This document shows, piece after piece, positions 34,152-47,059 of a DNA stretch of 64,000 bases (position 1 is its first letter; every line of letters begins with the position of its first letter). The position numbers and the translations under genes are program-made. Below the pieces are notes generated by a model. That model worked only from the letters and a program-made list of their open reading frames with translations, made no database searches and was not told where the DNA came from. Origin of the DNA: Monosiga brevicollis MX1. Taxonomy: Eukaryota > Opisthokonta > Choanoflagellata > Craspedida > Salpingoecidae. The stretch lies in assembly GCF_000002865.3 (NCBI RefSeq), contig NW_001865052.1:766409-830408 (forward strand), written 5' to 3'.

Positions 34152-37100
34152 ATGGACGGCTTTGACCTCCCGGTATGCCGCAAGCACCTGGTCGCTTGCT
34201 TCGTGCCTGGCTGCCTGGAAATTTATTGCCGCATGCACGCACACATGCACCCATCGTGGCGCGCTGACAACACACTCAATCAAATGGCCACCTTCTGCTT
34301 CTGCGTAGCCGGGACTTGGCGGGCCGGAGGCAGATGACGATCTGGACCTCGAAACCTTCGGCGATGACGACCTCGGTCAGCATTCCGCCTGGGCACCGCT
34401 GTTGCCGTCTCATCAGAGGCACATCTCATCTTGCCCGTGTTCCGCAGACGATGACTTTGACTTTACCGCCCATAATCAGCTGGCGGCGGAGCACGAAAAC
34501 ATTGTTCAGGCCCAGGGTGGCCGTCAACTGCGCCCTGAAAATGAGGTTTGTCTTGCCCACCCTGTTGTGCCAGCGCTTTGGTCTGTGCCTACCGCGACTC
34601 TTGCGAGACCAGCCCTCACATTGATGCGTCATCCCGCCACCGCTTCCCCAGATCGCCATGATGCAGGACCAAGAGGGCCTGCAGCTGGCTGCCTTTGCGC
34701 AACAGCGCCAGCTGAATCAAACCATACTCGAGCCCACCGGTCCCGCGGATGAGGATGATGACGAGCTTTTTGTAAGGCGTCTCTTATCCGGCCAGTCACC
34801 ACCCGACACTGAACCTTATCTTTGGCGCCCCCCATGCTCACGGTGGCCTCCCCATCCCGCGGTGCTAGGGTGACACGATTGTCTCGGCGCTCGACGATCT
34901 GCTCAAGCCAACGGTTGTGGATGCGGACGAGCTGCTCGCGCCTCAGCGCCGTAATACGGGCATGCTGACTGGAGCCAGTCTCTTTGATATGAATAGTGGC
35001 TCAGACACCTGGGGCAACGTAGCCGACCTTCTTCTGACCCCCGAGCAAATCGTGTCCATGTCCTCGGATTCATCCCGTGCGCCCCGTAGCGGCGGTCCAG
35101 CCCCCGTCGTACGTTCGGTGCAATGCACGCCCTTGAGCCTGCTTCCCGGTGCAATGACCACCCTTGAACCTGCTTCCCCTCTGCCATCCGCATGTCATCA
35201 CCATCTCTCACCGTGTCAATGCTTGCTGAACCCTTTCGCTTGCTGGACCCCATCCTCAGTCTTCCCTTTGGTCCACCGCGCCCTACGCACCAAGCAACCT
35301 CACCACTGCGACCAGCGACTGGGGAGCTCCGGCTGTAGTGGCTGCGCAGCCACCTGCCACCTCTCGCCCGGCCCAGCAGCCCCAACATTATCAGCCCGCC
35401 CGCGTTGAGCCTCCCGCGGCTCGTCCCGTGACACTCCCCGCCCCCGCCGCCCCGGCTCCAGCCAAGCCTGCAGCCCCCAAACCCATCTCTCTCGAGGAGC
35501 TGGAACTGCAAATGGAACAGCAACTGTCCATGGCCCCGCCTCAGGCTCAGCCCAAGCCCTCGGCTCACCCCCAGCAGCTGCCCCCCCACCAGGGACATGC
35601 TCCCCCGTCGCAGCGAGCGCCGCAACAACAACAACAACAACAGTACCAGCAACAACAGCAGCAACACCTGCCCCCTCATTTGCAACAGCAACCGCAACGC
35701 GGCGCTCCCATGCACATGCAGCAGCAGCAGCATATGCAGCAGCAGCATATGCAGCAACAGCTCCACATGCAGCAGCAAATGCAGCAGCAACAGCACATGC
35801 ACCGCATGGGAGGCCCTGGGGGCCACCCTGCCCAAGTCTCACCACAGCAGATGCAGCAGGAGATCATGAATCTCGAGGCGTTTCTGGAGCCCCTGGAGCA
35901 AGAAAAGGCCAAGATTCACGCCACGCGTGCTGCTGTCACAGCCCGCATGGTTGACCTCGCCAAACAGCTCTCTCGCCTCAACCTTCAGGGCAACAAGCGC
36001 ACTCGCAAAGGACAGCAGACCGATGCTGAGCCATCCAATCTGACGCCAGAGCAACAGGCCAACAAGCAGTCATTGCAGCAGGAGTTATCCGAAGCCCGCG
36101 AACAGGTGCGCGATCTCGAGCGCCGCTTCAAGGCTGCTGAAGCCACTCAAGACAAGGCCCGCGAGCAGTTCTTCAACCAGCGCGCTGCCATGCTGCCCCC
36201 GGCCGCTCGCTACTCGCTGCTTCATATGCGCGTCAACTTTATCCAGCACAAGCTGGACACGCTTGGTGCCGGCGTTCGCCAGCTTACTATGATGGTCAAC
36301 CGTCTCTCTCACGAGCACGAGGAGCTCTCCGCCGACAAGAAGAACCCCGAGCGCCAAGCCCGCCTCGACAAGATCATGGCCTCCTATCGCCGCGAACGCC
36401 AGCGCCTGGGCCTCTATGCCGACCTGCGTCGGCCCATCCTGGAGGAAGCGCGCTTCATTCGTGCTCGTCTTAACGAGTACCATCAGATGCAACACTCGCA
36501 CAACCTTCCACCGGCCAGCCGCGAACAGGAGCGCTTGGCCAAGTACAGCAACTTGATGCGCTTCGGTGAGCGTCAGAACCTGATCACCATTGCCATGAAG
36601 CAGTCTCAGGGTTCCGACCCGTATCTGGACGACTTTTACTTTCTCCATTTTCGTCACCGTCTGGCCGTCATGCAACAGCAACAACATGGTGGCCCCCCCG
36701 CGGGACCGGCGCCAAGCCCTTCGGATGCCAGCCTGGCCAGCTTCCCGCTCTTGAACAAGAACCGCCGCTACGAAACCCCCATCGAAATCGATGGTGCTCT
36801 TGGCTGCATGCGCAGTACTGTCTCGCCGCGCGCCCCAAAGACCATGATTGCCAAGGTGGCCGTCGCACGGTCCGCAGACTCGTCTGATGAGGTGGCGACC
36901 GAGCGGGCTCAACGTCGCGCAGCTTTGCTTGACATTGAAGATGGGTTTTCCGCCTTGCTTGAGATTGAGGACATTGATCGCAGTGCCCACTCTGTGAGCG
37001 AGAAGGAACGTCGCGAGCTCTTTGATGCCCGCAACCGCCTCATCACCCAGGCCATGGAGGCCATTCACGTGGCCTCGACAGCCTCTGGTACCGACTTGGA

Positions 37101-38108
37101 CGAGGACGCCATTCTCAAGGAGGACCTTGGCTTTGTTCGCGTCATGTGCTTGCATAAGAGCAAGGCTCTGGTCGGCCGCTTGTTGGCGGTGATGCTGCCC
37201 GTTCACTTGACCAACTTTTTCCTGGCCATGATGCGCACACTCCCCTTGCTGACGCGTGCCGGTCATGCACTGCCCTATGCTGACAATCACGTGGAGATCT
37301 TGAGCCAGGGCGTCGTGCCTACGCTCTGCAATTTCATGCAGCAGGTGCAGATGATTCATCTGAACCAAGCTCTCGACGGCCTCCTCCAGGCTTTGCCTCA
37401 GGATGCCGACGAACTCTTGGCCTATATCGATAACGTGCGTTGCTTGCCTCAGCCTGAAACGCTTGAGCTCAGGGATGTGGGTAGTGTTTTGCTATTTTTT
37501 TAATCGTGTCGACTCTGCTCACGAGATTGGCCGGTCGCCGAGCATTGCAGGTTGGCAGCATGATGTTATCAGCCATTTTCACCCGCGCAGACAAGCTTCT
37601 CTCGTCGGGCCAGGAGAGCATGGAAGTGCAGACTGCTTGGTACGCCAGCCCAGCCTGTCTTATTGCTTTGACCTAGCCGGGCGCCCCTTTGTCGTGCGCC
37701 CATCGAGCACACGTTCTTCTCATGTTTGGTTGGGGTGTGAATGGCCCCCCCCCCCTTTTTTTTTATGCTGTCTGCTGCTTGTAGGGTGAAGAACATTGGT
37801 CAGCTGGCTGAGGCCCTGGCTCCAGGTCTAGCGATTGCGGCACAAATGCCGCCTGCGGAGTTCTCCTTTATTTGGAATGTAGCCACTGTCTTGGCCACCC
37901 ATGGTGGGCCCAAAGCATTGGCAACGCTTAAGGATGCTCTCGCGTATGTCCCACCATCATTCTGCCTCCTCCATACCTATCTTCACCAATCCGTTCTCCA
38001 CTCATCGACTTATGTGCCTTTGAAACTGCTGGGTGGTCCAGACCTTTTGTTCCTTCGCAGGGCCATCCTGCCGCGCAAAACTTTGCCAAGATGTGTGGTT
38101 TGGCCTGA
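34152..38108 (+). CDS. PATL1: PAT1 homologue, mRNA decapping activator
   Basis: Exons: 34152-34172, 34309-34375, 34448-34545, 34652-34771, 34869-35108, 35260-37434, 37551-37639, 37785 to about 37942, and a short last exon from 38061. PAT1 links deadenylated mRNA, the Lsm1-7 ring and DCP2 in P-bodies. The acidic N-terminus (LDLETFGDDDLG, then AHNQLAAEHENIVQ) matches the DDX6-binding end of PATL1. A polyQ/Met-rich stretch (35.62-35.80 kb) follows. The core has SDPYLDDFYFLHF, PKTMIAKVAVARS and FSALLEIEDIDRS, the family hallmark blocks. Helical HEAT-like repeats end the protein. Two donors (37942 or 37945) are possible before the last exon; the in-phase 37945 choice ends GHPAAQNFAKMCGLA. An AATAAA signal at 38381 suits the 3' end. 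Confidence 0.92.
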
Positions 38109-38380
38109 GCATGAATGGCTTTGGCGTGCAACCAGTTATTGTTTTGTGCTCTTTTGGAGATTTGGGGTTACCTTGCAATATGGGGGTTGTCGTGTGCTTC
38201 TGCGCTGATGTGGGCTGCGCCAGCGTACAACGACGTTTGGTTTGTTTGTCTTTGTGAGTTTTTGCTTTTCTTGTCTCGAAGCCAGGCCTGTCTTGAACTT
38301 TTAGTTCCCATACTTTCCGCACTCGTGGTTGTTTCCGCCCCTTTTTGCTGTTGCGTTTATGATTGTGGAATTGACATGTG

Positions 38381-38386
38381 AATAAA
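38381..38386 (+). promoter_or_regulatory. AATAAA polyadenylation signal (PAT1)
   Basis: A canonical AATAAA about 270 bases after the predicted PAT1 stop and 60 bases before the convergent QPRT stop. Confidence 0.6.
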
Positions 38387-38446
38387 CTGAAGATCGAGGC
38401 ATGTTGGGGTGTTGCAGTTCTAGCATGTCGGTGAGGAGGAGGCATG

Positions 38447-40057
<1,611 letters not shown>

Positions 40058-40202
40058 GGTGGCAACGGCGTCTAATCATTGCACCAACCACAACCAAGCC
40101 AAATGAGTCAACCCCCCCACTACCAGCCCCAGCGCTCCTCTCACACCTCTGCACCCCGACCCCGCTGCCACTGACCTGTGCTCGTGTTGAGTTTTTTCTT
40201 TT

Positions 40203-40206
<4 letters not shown>

Positions 40207-40255
<49 letters not shown>
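40207..40255. repeat. (CT)n microsatellite
   Basis: About 24 pure CT units preceded by a T-run, in the divergent promoter space. Confidence 0.95.
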
Positions 40256-40260
<5 letters not shown>

Positions 40261-40307
40261 GATGTTCTTGTTGATGTGAAAGTGTGTGTGTAGTCAGTGT
40301 GTGTAGT

Positions 40308-40310
<3 letters not shown>

Positions 40311-40370
<60 letters not shown>
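40311..40370. repeat. (TG)n microsatellite
   Basis: Thirty pure TG units, 55 bases after the CT run. Confidence 0.95.
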
Positions 40371-40374
<4 letters not shown>

Positions 40375-40505
40375 AGTCTTATGAGCAGTGGTGCGTGGGT
40401 GGGGGCAACGACGGGTGTGTGAGAGTGTGGGGTGGGGTGAAGGGATCATGGTTGCATAGTTTTGGTCGGGGGGTACGAGTATCAGAGTGTGGCGGGGCGA
40501 GGGGT

Positions 40506-41295
40506 ATGGCGGGTCGTGGACGCGGGGCGGGACTTGGGGCGGCGATCCGGGGGTTCGATGCGCGGCGGTTACGGGCAACGGAGACGGTTGTGCGTTCGAC
40601 TTTGAGCTTTGTGGTGGATCAGCGACAGGACCTCAATGTGGGCTATGCCACGGACCGCGTCCTGTTTGGCAGCCAAGATGTGGCCGCCTCTCGCTTCACC
40701 CTGGACCAGCTTGGTGTGACCCACGTGCTCAATGTAGGCGTTGGCATTCCCTGCTTTTTTCCCGAAGACCTGCACTACCTCAAGCTTGAGCTCTTGGATG
40801 TACCCGAGGCGTCACTGCTCACGATCCTCCAGCCCGCCCTGGACTTTGTGCGAAACGCACTCGACATTGACCCTGCGAACCGCGTCTTTATTCACTGGTT
40901 CGGCCCTGCTCGGGACCCTGTCTGTCGATGATGGTCGGCCCTCATCACCACGCGCTTCCTCACTTGTTGTTCTCTATGGGTTGTGTTCGTCTTCTTCTCT
41001 CCTGTACACAGCAACGCCGGGGTCTCGCGCAGTGCTAGCGTGGCCATGGCCTATCTGATTACGGATCACGTTCGTCCGCATGCGCACGCTAATGCTCGAC
41101 AGCTCTGCCATGTGTCTGTGCGTACCAATCACGCTCTCTCCCGCTCGCAAGGCGTACACATGTGCAGACGCCCTTGCCCATGTGCGACAAACCCGAGCTG
41201 CGGCGCGGCCCAACGATGGCTTCTTGAGACAACTCTCCGCCCTTGCCCCCAACCACAGCAAGTCAGAAGCGGGGGCAAGCCGAGAGCGCACGTAA
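40506..41295 (+). CDS. Dual-specificity protein phosphatase
   Basis: Three exons: 40506-40897, 41012-41069 and 41152-41295, giving 197 residues. Start ATG 40506 (MAGRGRGAGLG). The active-site loop is assembled across intron 1: VFIHC joined to NAGVSRSASVAMAYLI gives HCNAGVSRS, the C(x)5R signature. Before it, RVLFGSQDVAASRFTLDQLG and VTHVLNVG match the usual DUSP start, with the general-acid loop at LLDVPEASLLTIL. The last exon gives ADALAHVRQTRAAARPNDGF and LRQLSAL, the standard C-terminal helix. No MAP-kinase docking (rhodanese) domain is present, so it is an atypical small DUSP. It dephosphorylates pTyr and pSer/pThr in family members; the substrate is unknown. A GTAAGG right at the stop could allow a longer splice form. 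Confidence 0.93.
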
Positions 41296-41552
41296 GGCTG
41301 GTGCCCTCGCGGACCATCATTATATGCCGACACATGTACATTCATGTAATTGATGCCTATCAAACCGACACCACGTTCCAGTTTGCAGCACGCGTCCATT
41401 CAAATTCAAACAAGGATCCTCCGGCACTCGGCTCCATGCTGGCCGGAGCCATTTCCATCTCCCGCTCCTTCAACACACACACACTCTCCAACCACCCAGA
41501 GCTCTTCGAAAACCCGGAAAGCTCTTTTTTTCTGACATTAGGAGAGTGATTT

Positions 41553-41584
<32 letters not shown>

Positions 41585-41958
41585 TAGAGATTTAGAGAGA
41601 GATTTAGAGAGAGATTAAAGAGAGAGAGACTTTTAGAGGAGAGCGAGAGAGAGAGAGAGAGATTTAAAGAGATTTAGAGAGAGATTTAGGGAGTTAAAAG
41701 AGAGAGAGATTCAAAGAGAGAGAGAGCGTTTGCGAGGAGCAGCTGGCGGGAGACTTGGGAGCGCTCCTTGGATGGCGGCGGCGAGGGTTGTGTGGCTGGC
41801 GTTAGGTTGATTGATTGATTGGCCATCGCGGTTTGGGTTGGAGGGTAGTGGGCGCCTTCGAACTCGGGGTTGTGCAGCTCAAGGCTCGGGTGGACCAGAG
41901 TTGGCTGGCTTTTGGGTGCTTTTTGCAACTGTCACTTGATTGCAGCCCCACGGCCAGG
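41296..41958. other. Spacer with GAGATTTA repeats
   Basis: 3' UTR of the phosphatase, then a purine repeat block. No gene is seen apart from the 5' UTR of the rhomboid gene. Confidence 0.6.
41547..41730. repeat. (GA)n with interspersed GATTTA units
   Basis: GA runs broken by recurring GATTTAGAGAGA units; an imperfect compound microsatellite. Confidence 0.9.
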
Positions 41959-43382
41959 ATGGGACTGTCGTCCTTATTCGGGCTGCGCATCGCCGTGACC
42001 AGGTTCAGCAGATCATCATGCCTTCAGCGACCATTGAGTGGAGGTCAATCCAGCGCTAGGAGTCCCTTTGGCCACACCCGCCGCCTTTTACGCACAGAGT
42101 AAGTCCCCAGAGAGGGTCCACACGCCAACATGGGGGATTTAGCTGATGGCATGATGTCACTGGTGTGCAATGTAGCCGCTCTCAACGGTGGGCCCGCATG
42201 CAACCACCGGCCTCGGCCTTACCGGGTCGCGCAACTACGTATACCTTGATTGGCATCAACACCGCCGTCTTCAGCCTCTGGCACCTGCAGCCGCCACGTA
42301 TGTACCCTCAAGCAGCGGCCCCCACGTGAACAAATGTGTGGCGCTTGATTCTCAGCTTGGCATTGCCTTGGCCGTGTTAGATTGGATGATTCAACACTTT
42401 GCAACGAGCGAGCAAAACTGGAGTGAAGGTAGCCATCTCAAATCAGCTGCCCACCGCCCCTTGGGTCCCGACGACGACCCCCGGGTTCACCCCGCCTTGC
42501 TTTGTGCCGACTCGCTGCCCATGGACCTAGGACGCTGGTATACCTTGCTGACCGCTAGCTTTAGCCACCAAAGCTTGATGCACTTGGCCGTCAACATGTT
42601 CGTCCTCAATAGCTTTGCACCACCAGTGAGTTTCCACCCCTTGAGAATCTCACCACTTTGCGGTAACGCGACAGATCAAACTACATCAACCAGCCACCAT
42701 CTTACTGCCTTCTGCTCTGATTCACATTGTGGTTCCCTTAGGTAGCTGCTGTACTTGGAAGTGCGGGTCTACTCACACTCTATCTCGTGGGGGGATTGGG
42801 TGCATCGTTAGCCCATATCTACGAGAGTCAGGAGCTAGCAGACCTACGAGGTAATTGACTTCACTGACATCCTAGTTATTTCCGCTGTGCCATGCACCTG
42901 TTCTCGTCACGCCGCGCCCAGCGTCGTCACATTTCGACATGATCTGCGTGCTCATCCTTGTAGCCGGCCGGCGTCTACCAGCGATTGGTGCTTCAGGCGC
43001 GGTTCTGGCCATTTGCACCATGTTCGCGCTCATCAATCCCATGCGGCCCATCTACGTCTTCCTCATAATCCCGGTGCCCGCCATCCTGGCCGTGGGCGCC
43101 TTTCTGGCTTATGACATCCAAGCATCGGCTCAACTGTCCCGCCACTCCAACGTCGATCATGCTGGCCATATTGGAGGGGCCCTGACGGGCCTCATCTTCT
43201 ACGCTCTGTGGGCTGCCCTCAAGGGCCGACTCCCCGGAGGCGCACCAACGCGGCCAGCAGTAACTCAAGCGGTTCGCCTCGCCACCCGACGCACCAGTCG
43301 GCGCACACCACCAGGAGAGCCAACCAGTTTCAACACGAAAAACAACCGGACTTCCACACGCCCGCGTGGGACTGCGTTTTAA
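41959..43382 (+). CDS. Mitochondrial rhomboid protease, PARL-like
   Basis: Five exons close in phase: 41959-42098, 42176-42297, 42381-42625, 42742-42850 and 42964-43382, about 344 residues. The N-terminus is rich in Arg/Ser without acids (FGLRIAVTRFSRSSCLQRPL), a typical mitochondrial presequence. TTYTLIGINTAVFSLWHLQP then WMIQHFATS aligns with the PARL first span and its following loop. The membrane domain shows FSHQSLMHLAVNMFVL (the H-x-x-x-N element), AIGASGAVLAI (catalytic serine in GASG) and VDHAGHIGGALTG (catalytic histidine). PARL cleaves PINK1/PGAM5-type substrates in the inner membrane; the substrates here are not known. The C-terminal tail is basic and Ser/Thr-rich. Confidence 0.92.
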
Positions 43383-43614
43383 ATGCAACGTCCTGATCCC
43401 CGCCTCCCCCTCCCACTTTGCTGTCCATATAAAAGCTCAAACACCCGACCACTTCACCTTTGCCTGGTGTTGTTTCTTGCCTTATTTTTTTTTTGTCTAA
43501 GCGATTCAATTCAGCTCTATGCTCAAGCTGCTTTGCAGCACGACAATCTGACCTAGACTAGTGCTTGCTGGGACCCTCAAGTCCACACAACGCACCCACA
43601 TCAAGAGTCCGCAT

Positions 43615-46565
43615 CTAACAGCACTCCGCCTCGGCGTTGTGCAATTTTACACCGAGTTCCATGGCTCGAAGCTCCTCGCATATAGGTGCAAGAAACAAGG
43701 CGCTTCGACGTAGAGCATGGGCTGCTAGGTACTGGGAGTAGGTCGCATTTGCCCGAGGCCTTTGCGGGTCATGCGGGTCTTCGCCCCACAGGACAACCAT
43801 TGCTGCCATTCGAACCTCAGAGTCCTCGTCGTTTTGAACCATCTCCAGCAGGGATCGTTCGCAGAAAGGATGCTTCAAAGCCTTTAAGAGGCCCAGGCCT
43901 TGAACCGCTGCAGTTCGAACCTCGGGCAAGCGCGAGCGTAGGGCTGGCTCAATCAGGGTTTGCCACGCATCATTAAAGCGGAGTCCTTTCCCTGGGCCAT
44001 GGCGCAAAGCATATATGCGGAGCGAGTCCTCAACCTCCGCTCTAGACGCATCCTCCAAAACCCGAGCCAAGGTATCAGGTGGATCGGGCACCGTCACAGC
44101 ATGGCTCAACATCCGACCATATCGTTCAACAAGATGCCCGCTCGGAGAGGCTTCTTCTTGAATGAGCGTTGCAATAAAGTTCAGGGCACCCTCTGCATAT
44201 CGCCACGGGGCTGACAAGCGGTGCACCTCAAGCTCACGCAAGCAAGTTTCTGCCTGCTTGACGAAAAACTGGACGAGTGCGCTGCACCCTGTGAGATGTA
44301 TCAAATACTCTCCGCTTCTCCACAGTGGCTGCCACAAGCGGCTGGCATAGCCAGCCGCCTCGACAATTGCGCTGAGGGCACCCACCTGATCAACACATCG
44401 CAAAGTGAAAACAAGTTCCGCTTCCCACTTTGGGGGGGTAGGCTCATCGCGCCTGCCAAGCCAAACAACCAAACGTACGTCGAAAAGACCCCAAAAATCT
44501 TGGCGTTCCTGGTCAGATTTTTCATTCAGAAACTGTAAGCAAGCCTCAAGAAGCCTTGCGCTATGTCACAACCCAAAGACTCGCGTGAATCGCAGATGCT
44601 GACAGGCTTGTTTCCGCTAAAAAGCGCGCAAGCACAACAATGAAAATTGTGGTACAGTCTGAGTGAGCCATGCCAACATACTCTTTTGCAGCTTGAATGT
44701 AACAGCTCATGTGACGCCAATCGTCTACAGCTGGCCATAGCTGCTCAAAAATGGCAAGGGATGATCTAACCATGGAAAAAAATGAGACGCATATGTTTTA
44801 CTGCAACGGTTGCAGAGACCGATTCCCAGTTTCTTGGGTTGTCACGTACCGCGCCCACGTTCGAGGCCAGTGCGGAAAATAGCCCAACGCTCTGAGAATG
44901 CCAGTGCCATCAAACAGCTCCTGATTCGTCGAGGCCTTGATGGTAGCCAAATTCTGACACATGGCCGAACAAGAATACGGTTTAGAGCGGTACGACAAGG
45001 TGCAGACGCAAAGAGTTCCGAATAACTGACCGCGCAGAGCGCGGCTAGATGGCAGCGTTCATCATCCGCCAACGCCGTCACATCTTGTATCAGGTCAGAC
45101 ATCGGCAGTGGCACATCAATGGTGATGACTGGCGCTTGGGATACAGGGACAAAGGGCAGTGTGCTGAGCCCTGGCCATTGTCGCAGCAAGATAAACCAAG
45201 TGGCACTGATACGTTCCAGCTCGTTGCCGGAACCACGCACGGGCAGGCACGCTTGCCAGGTTGTCATGTTCATCAACAACACAAGCTGCTGTGCTGCCTT
45301 GAGCGCGCAGGCTCGCAGATTGAAGTGACCTCGCAGCATGATCAGTTCTTGTAGCACAGGCAAACACGCCTCGAGAGCCCGGCCTAGTGCCGGGGTCTGT
45401 GCCAGGTCTTGTTTGCGTCGAAGAAGCGCAGCTTGTACGTCATTCACAACGAGCATTAAGGTAAGGCACGCCTCTTGCTGCACCAAGGGTGACGCCGCGC
45501 TAGCAATGACGGCCAACAGCTTGTGGATCACATCCTGCTGCACATGGTGGGAAGTCTGTGGTGCACACACATGAACGTCAAACAGAGGCGAGAAGGTCGG
45601 CAGCGAGCATATGACGTTGCCTGCTCGTCAATGGGCGGCACACGCACCAGCGTAACGAGGTGGCACGTCGTGTTGCGAACAAAGGCGTGAAGGTTGACGT
45701 TGGGCGAGTGCAAGCACGCAGACAGACTGGGCCAGAGACTGGACAGATCGGCCTCGGGGGTTCGTAGCTATCGAAGACCAAGACCAAGCCATGGAATTGC
45801 CATACACATAAGAGGTGCTGCCGCGCGAGATGTGTGGGGTTAGGCAGAAGCGGGGTGGGTGGGGAGCTTACTTGTGCATAAGTTCTGCAAAAGCAAATAA
45901 GTTTAACCAGCTCAGCACAACGAGTCGCTGTGGCCTCGTCATGAATCGTTATGGCTGCATGTAAATGACGGTTGAGATCCAGTTCTTCAATGAGGGCACT
46001 CCAGCGCTTCCAACGAGCAGGGAAGAAAAAATGCTGGGCCAAGTCCGAGTCAGAACGACGCGCGTCGATGCCAAGGATCAGCTCCGCCACCAAGTCGTAG
46101 ACGAAACCAAGCTCAAGTGCACTTCCTGTTTCTGGCGGCAGACTGATGAGACGATCGTGGCAATACTGGAATGCCTTGTCAGCATCCAGCCCTTCGGTAC
46201 GAAGATCCTGTCGCAGATATCGCCAGCCCTCAAAAACGACGTGATAGCTGTGAAGCAAGCCCAAAGCAACAACAAATCTGTGAGCCCGGCGTGAGCATGC
46301 GTCTGATTGGAGCTTCAAAGGTGACTTCCGAAAGCGACGGTCGCTCTTACAAGTCGCTACGACACGCTCGGCTTGCAAGCCGCTGAAAAGCGTTGTTGCA
46401 TAGCTCGATGGTCGCGCCTTCGTCGACATACACCTTCAAAGCTTCCAGCTCTGCCTCTGTGCGCTGGTCCAGCTTGAGTTGAATGTCGAGCGCCTCTCCA
46501 TGGCTGTCGCTGAGCCCTTGGCCGTGTTCAGCCTCTGTGCGGCCCAGCTCCGGCTGCCCAGCCAT
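43615..46565 (-). CDS. Alpha-solenoid (HEAT/ARM-like) protein, unrecognised family
   Basis: Start ATG 46565 (MAGQPELGRTEAEHG), stop TAG 43615-43617. Exons include about 46565-46347, about 46255-45895 (reading YHVVFEGWRYLRQDLRTEGL), about 45770-45580, about 45570-45010, further short exons near 44.95 and 44.75 kb, and 44472-43615. Much of it is amphipathic helix pairs with HEAT-like text, e.g. LPEVRTAAVQGLGLLKAL, then SLLEMVQNDEDSEVRMAAMV near the C-terminus. It ends AEAECC. The reading frames on the two sides of about 45.57 kb are both clearly coding but cannot be joined by an ordinary intron, so a border or base is wrong there. I considered BRAT1-like proteins but saw no decisive motif. Function unknown; such solenoids are usually scaffolds. 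Confidence 0.65.
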
Positions 46566-46747
46566 ACTGCCATTGATATCGCCAATTTGAATTCTAGCTG
46601 TTGGTGACAACCCTGCTCTGCAAATCTGCCGAACAAGACTCTATCACCGCTTTCCCGCAGCCAGCACGCTCTCTCCGATCCATCCAGCCCATCTCCAGGA
46701 GTGGCCCAGCGCCATCTCATCCAACAAACTCCCGCAGCGCGCAAAAA

Positions 46748-46749
<2 letters not shown>

Positions 46750-46803
<54 letters not shown>
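46750..46803. repeat. (GT)n microsatellite
   Basis: About 27 GT units in the divergent promoter space. Confidence 0.95.
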
Positions 46804-46804
<1 letters not shown>

Positions 46805-46935
46805 GTGTATGCTATTTTATTTTAAACTTGCACTCTCCTTTTTGAACTTTACTCTCCTTTTTATTTTAAACTCTCTACTCTCCTTTTCTCCTAAACTTTT
46901 ACTCTTTTTTTTTTCTTATCACACAGTTTCATTCA

Positions 46936-47007
46936 TCTCTCTCCCTCCCTCTCTCTCTCTTTCTTTCTCTCTCTCTTTCTCTCTCTCTCAAACTCTCTAC
47001 CAATTCA

Positions 47008-47055
<48 letters not shown>
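46936..47055. repeat. (CT)n-rich tract abutting a start codon
   Basis: Imperfect then pure CT repeat ending four bases before the hexosaminidase ATG at 47060; a pure run of about 22 units lies at 47011-47055. Confidence 0.95.
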
Positions 47056-47057
<2 letters not shown>

Positions 47058-47059
47058 AA

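Larger units (their letters stand above)
40058..40505. other. Divergent upstream region of QPRT and the phosphatase
   Basis: Only low-complexity DNA: (CT)n then (TG)n. Both promoters must lie within this 450-base space. Confidence 0.7.
46566..47059. other. Divergent upstream region with GT and CT repeats
   Basis: Between the solenoid gene (-) and hexosaminidase (+). Pyrimidine repeats run right up to the hexosaminidase ATG, so its 5' UTR is likely a CT tract. Confidence 0.7.

Noticed and set aside
33423-34308. Several open frames rich in SLSLSLSL-type text
   Set aside because: They are direct translations of the CTCTGT microsatellite and have no coding features beyond it.
36085-37368. A 427-codon open frame antisense to the PAT1 core exon
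   Set aside because: The sense strand encodes the conserved PAT1 domain in order; the antisense frame is a codon-bias shadow of GC-rich coding DNA.
43615-46565. Assignment of the solenoid gene to BRAT1
   Set aside because: The helical plan and a cysteine-containing C-terminus are suggestive, but no block of sequence matches, and HEAT-like proteins look alike by eye.
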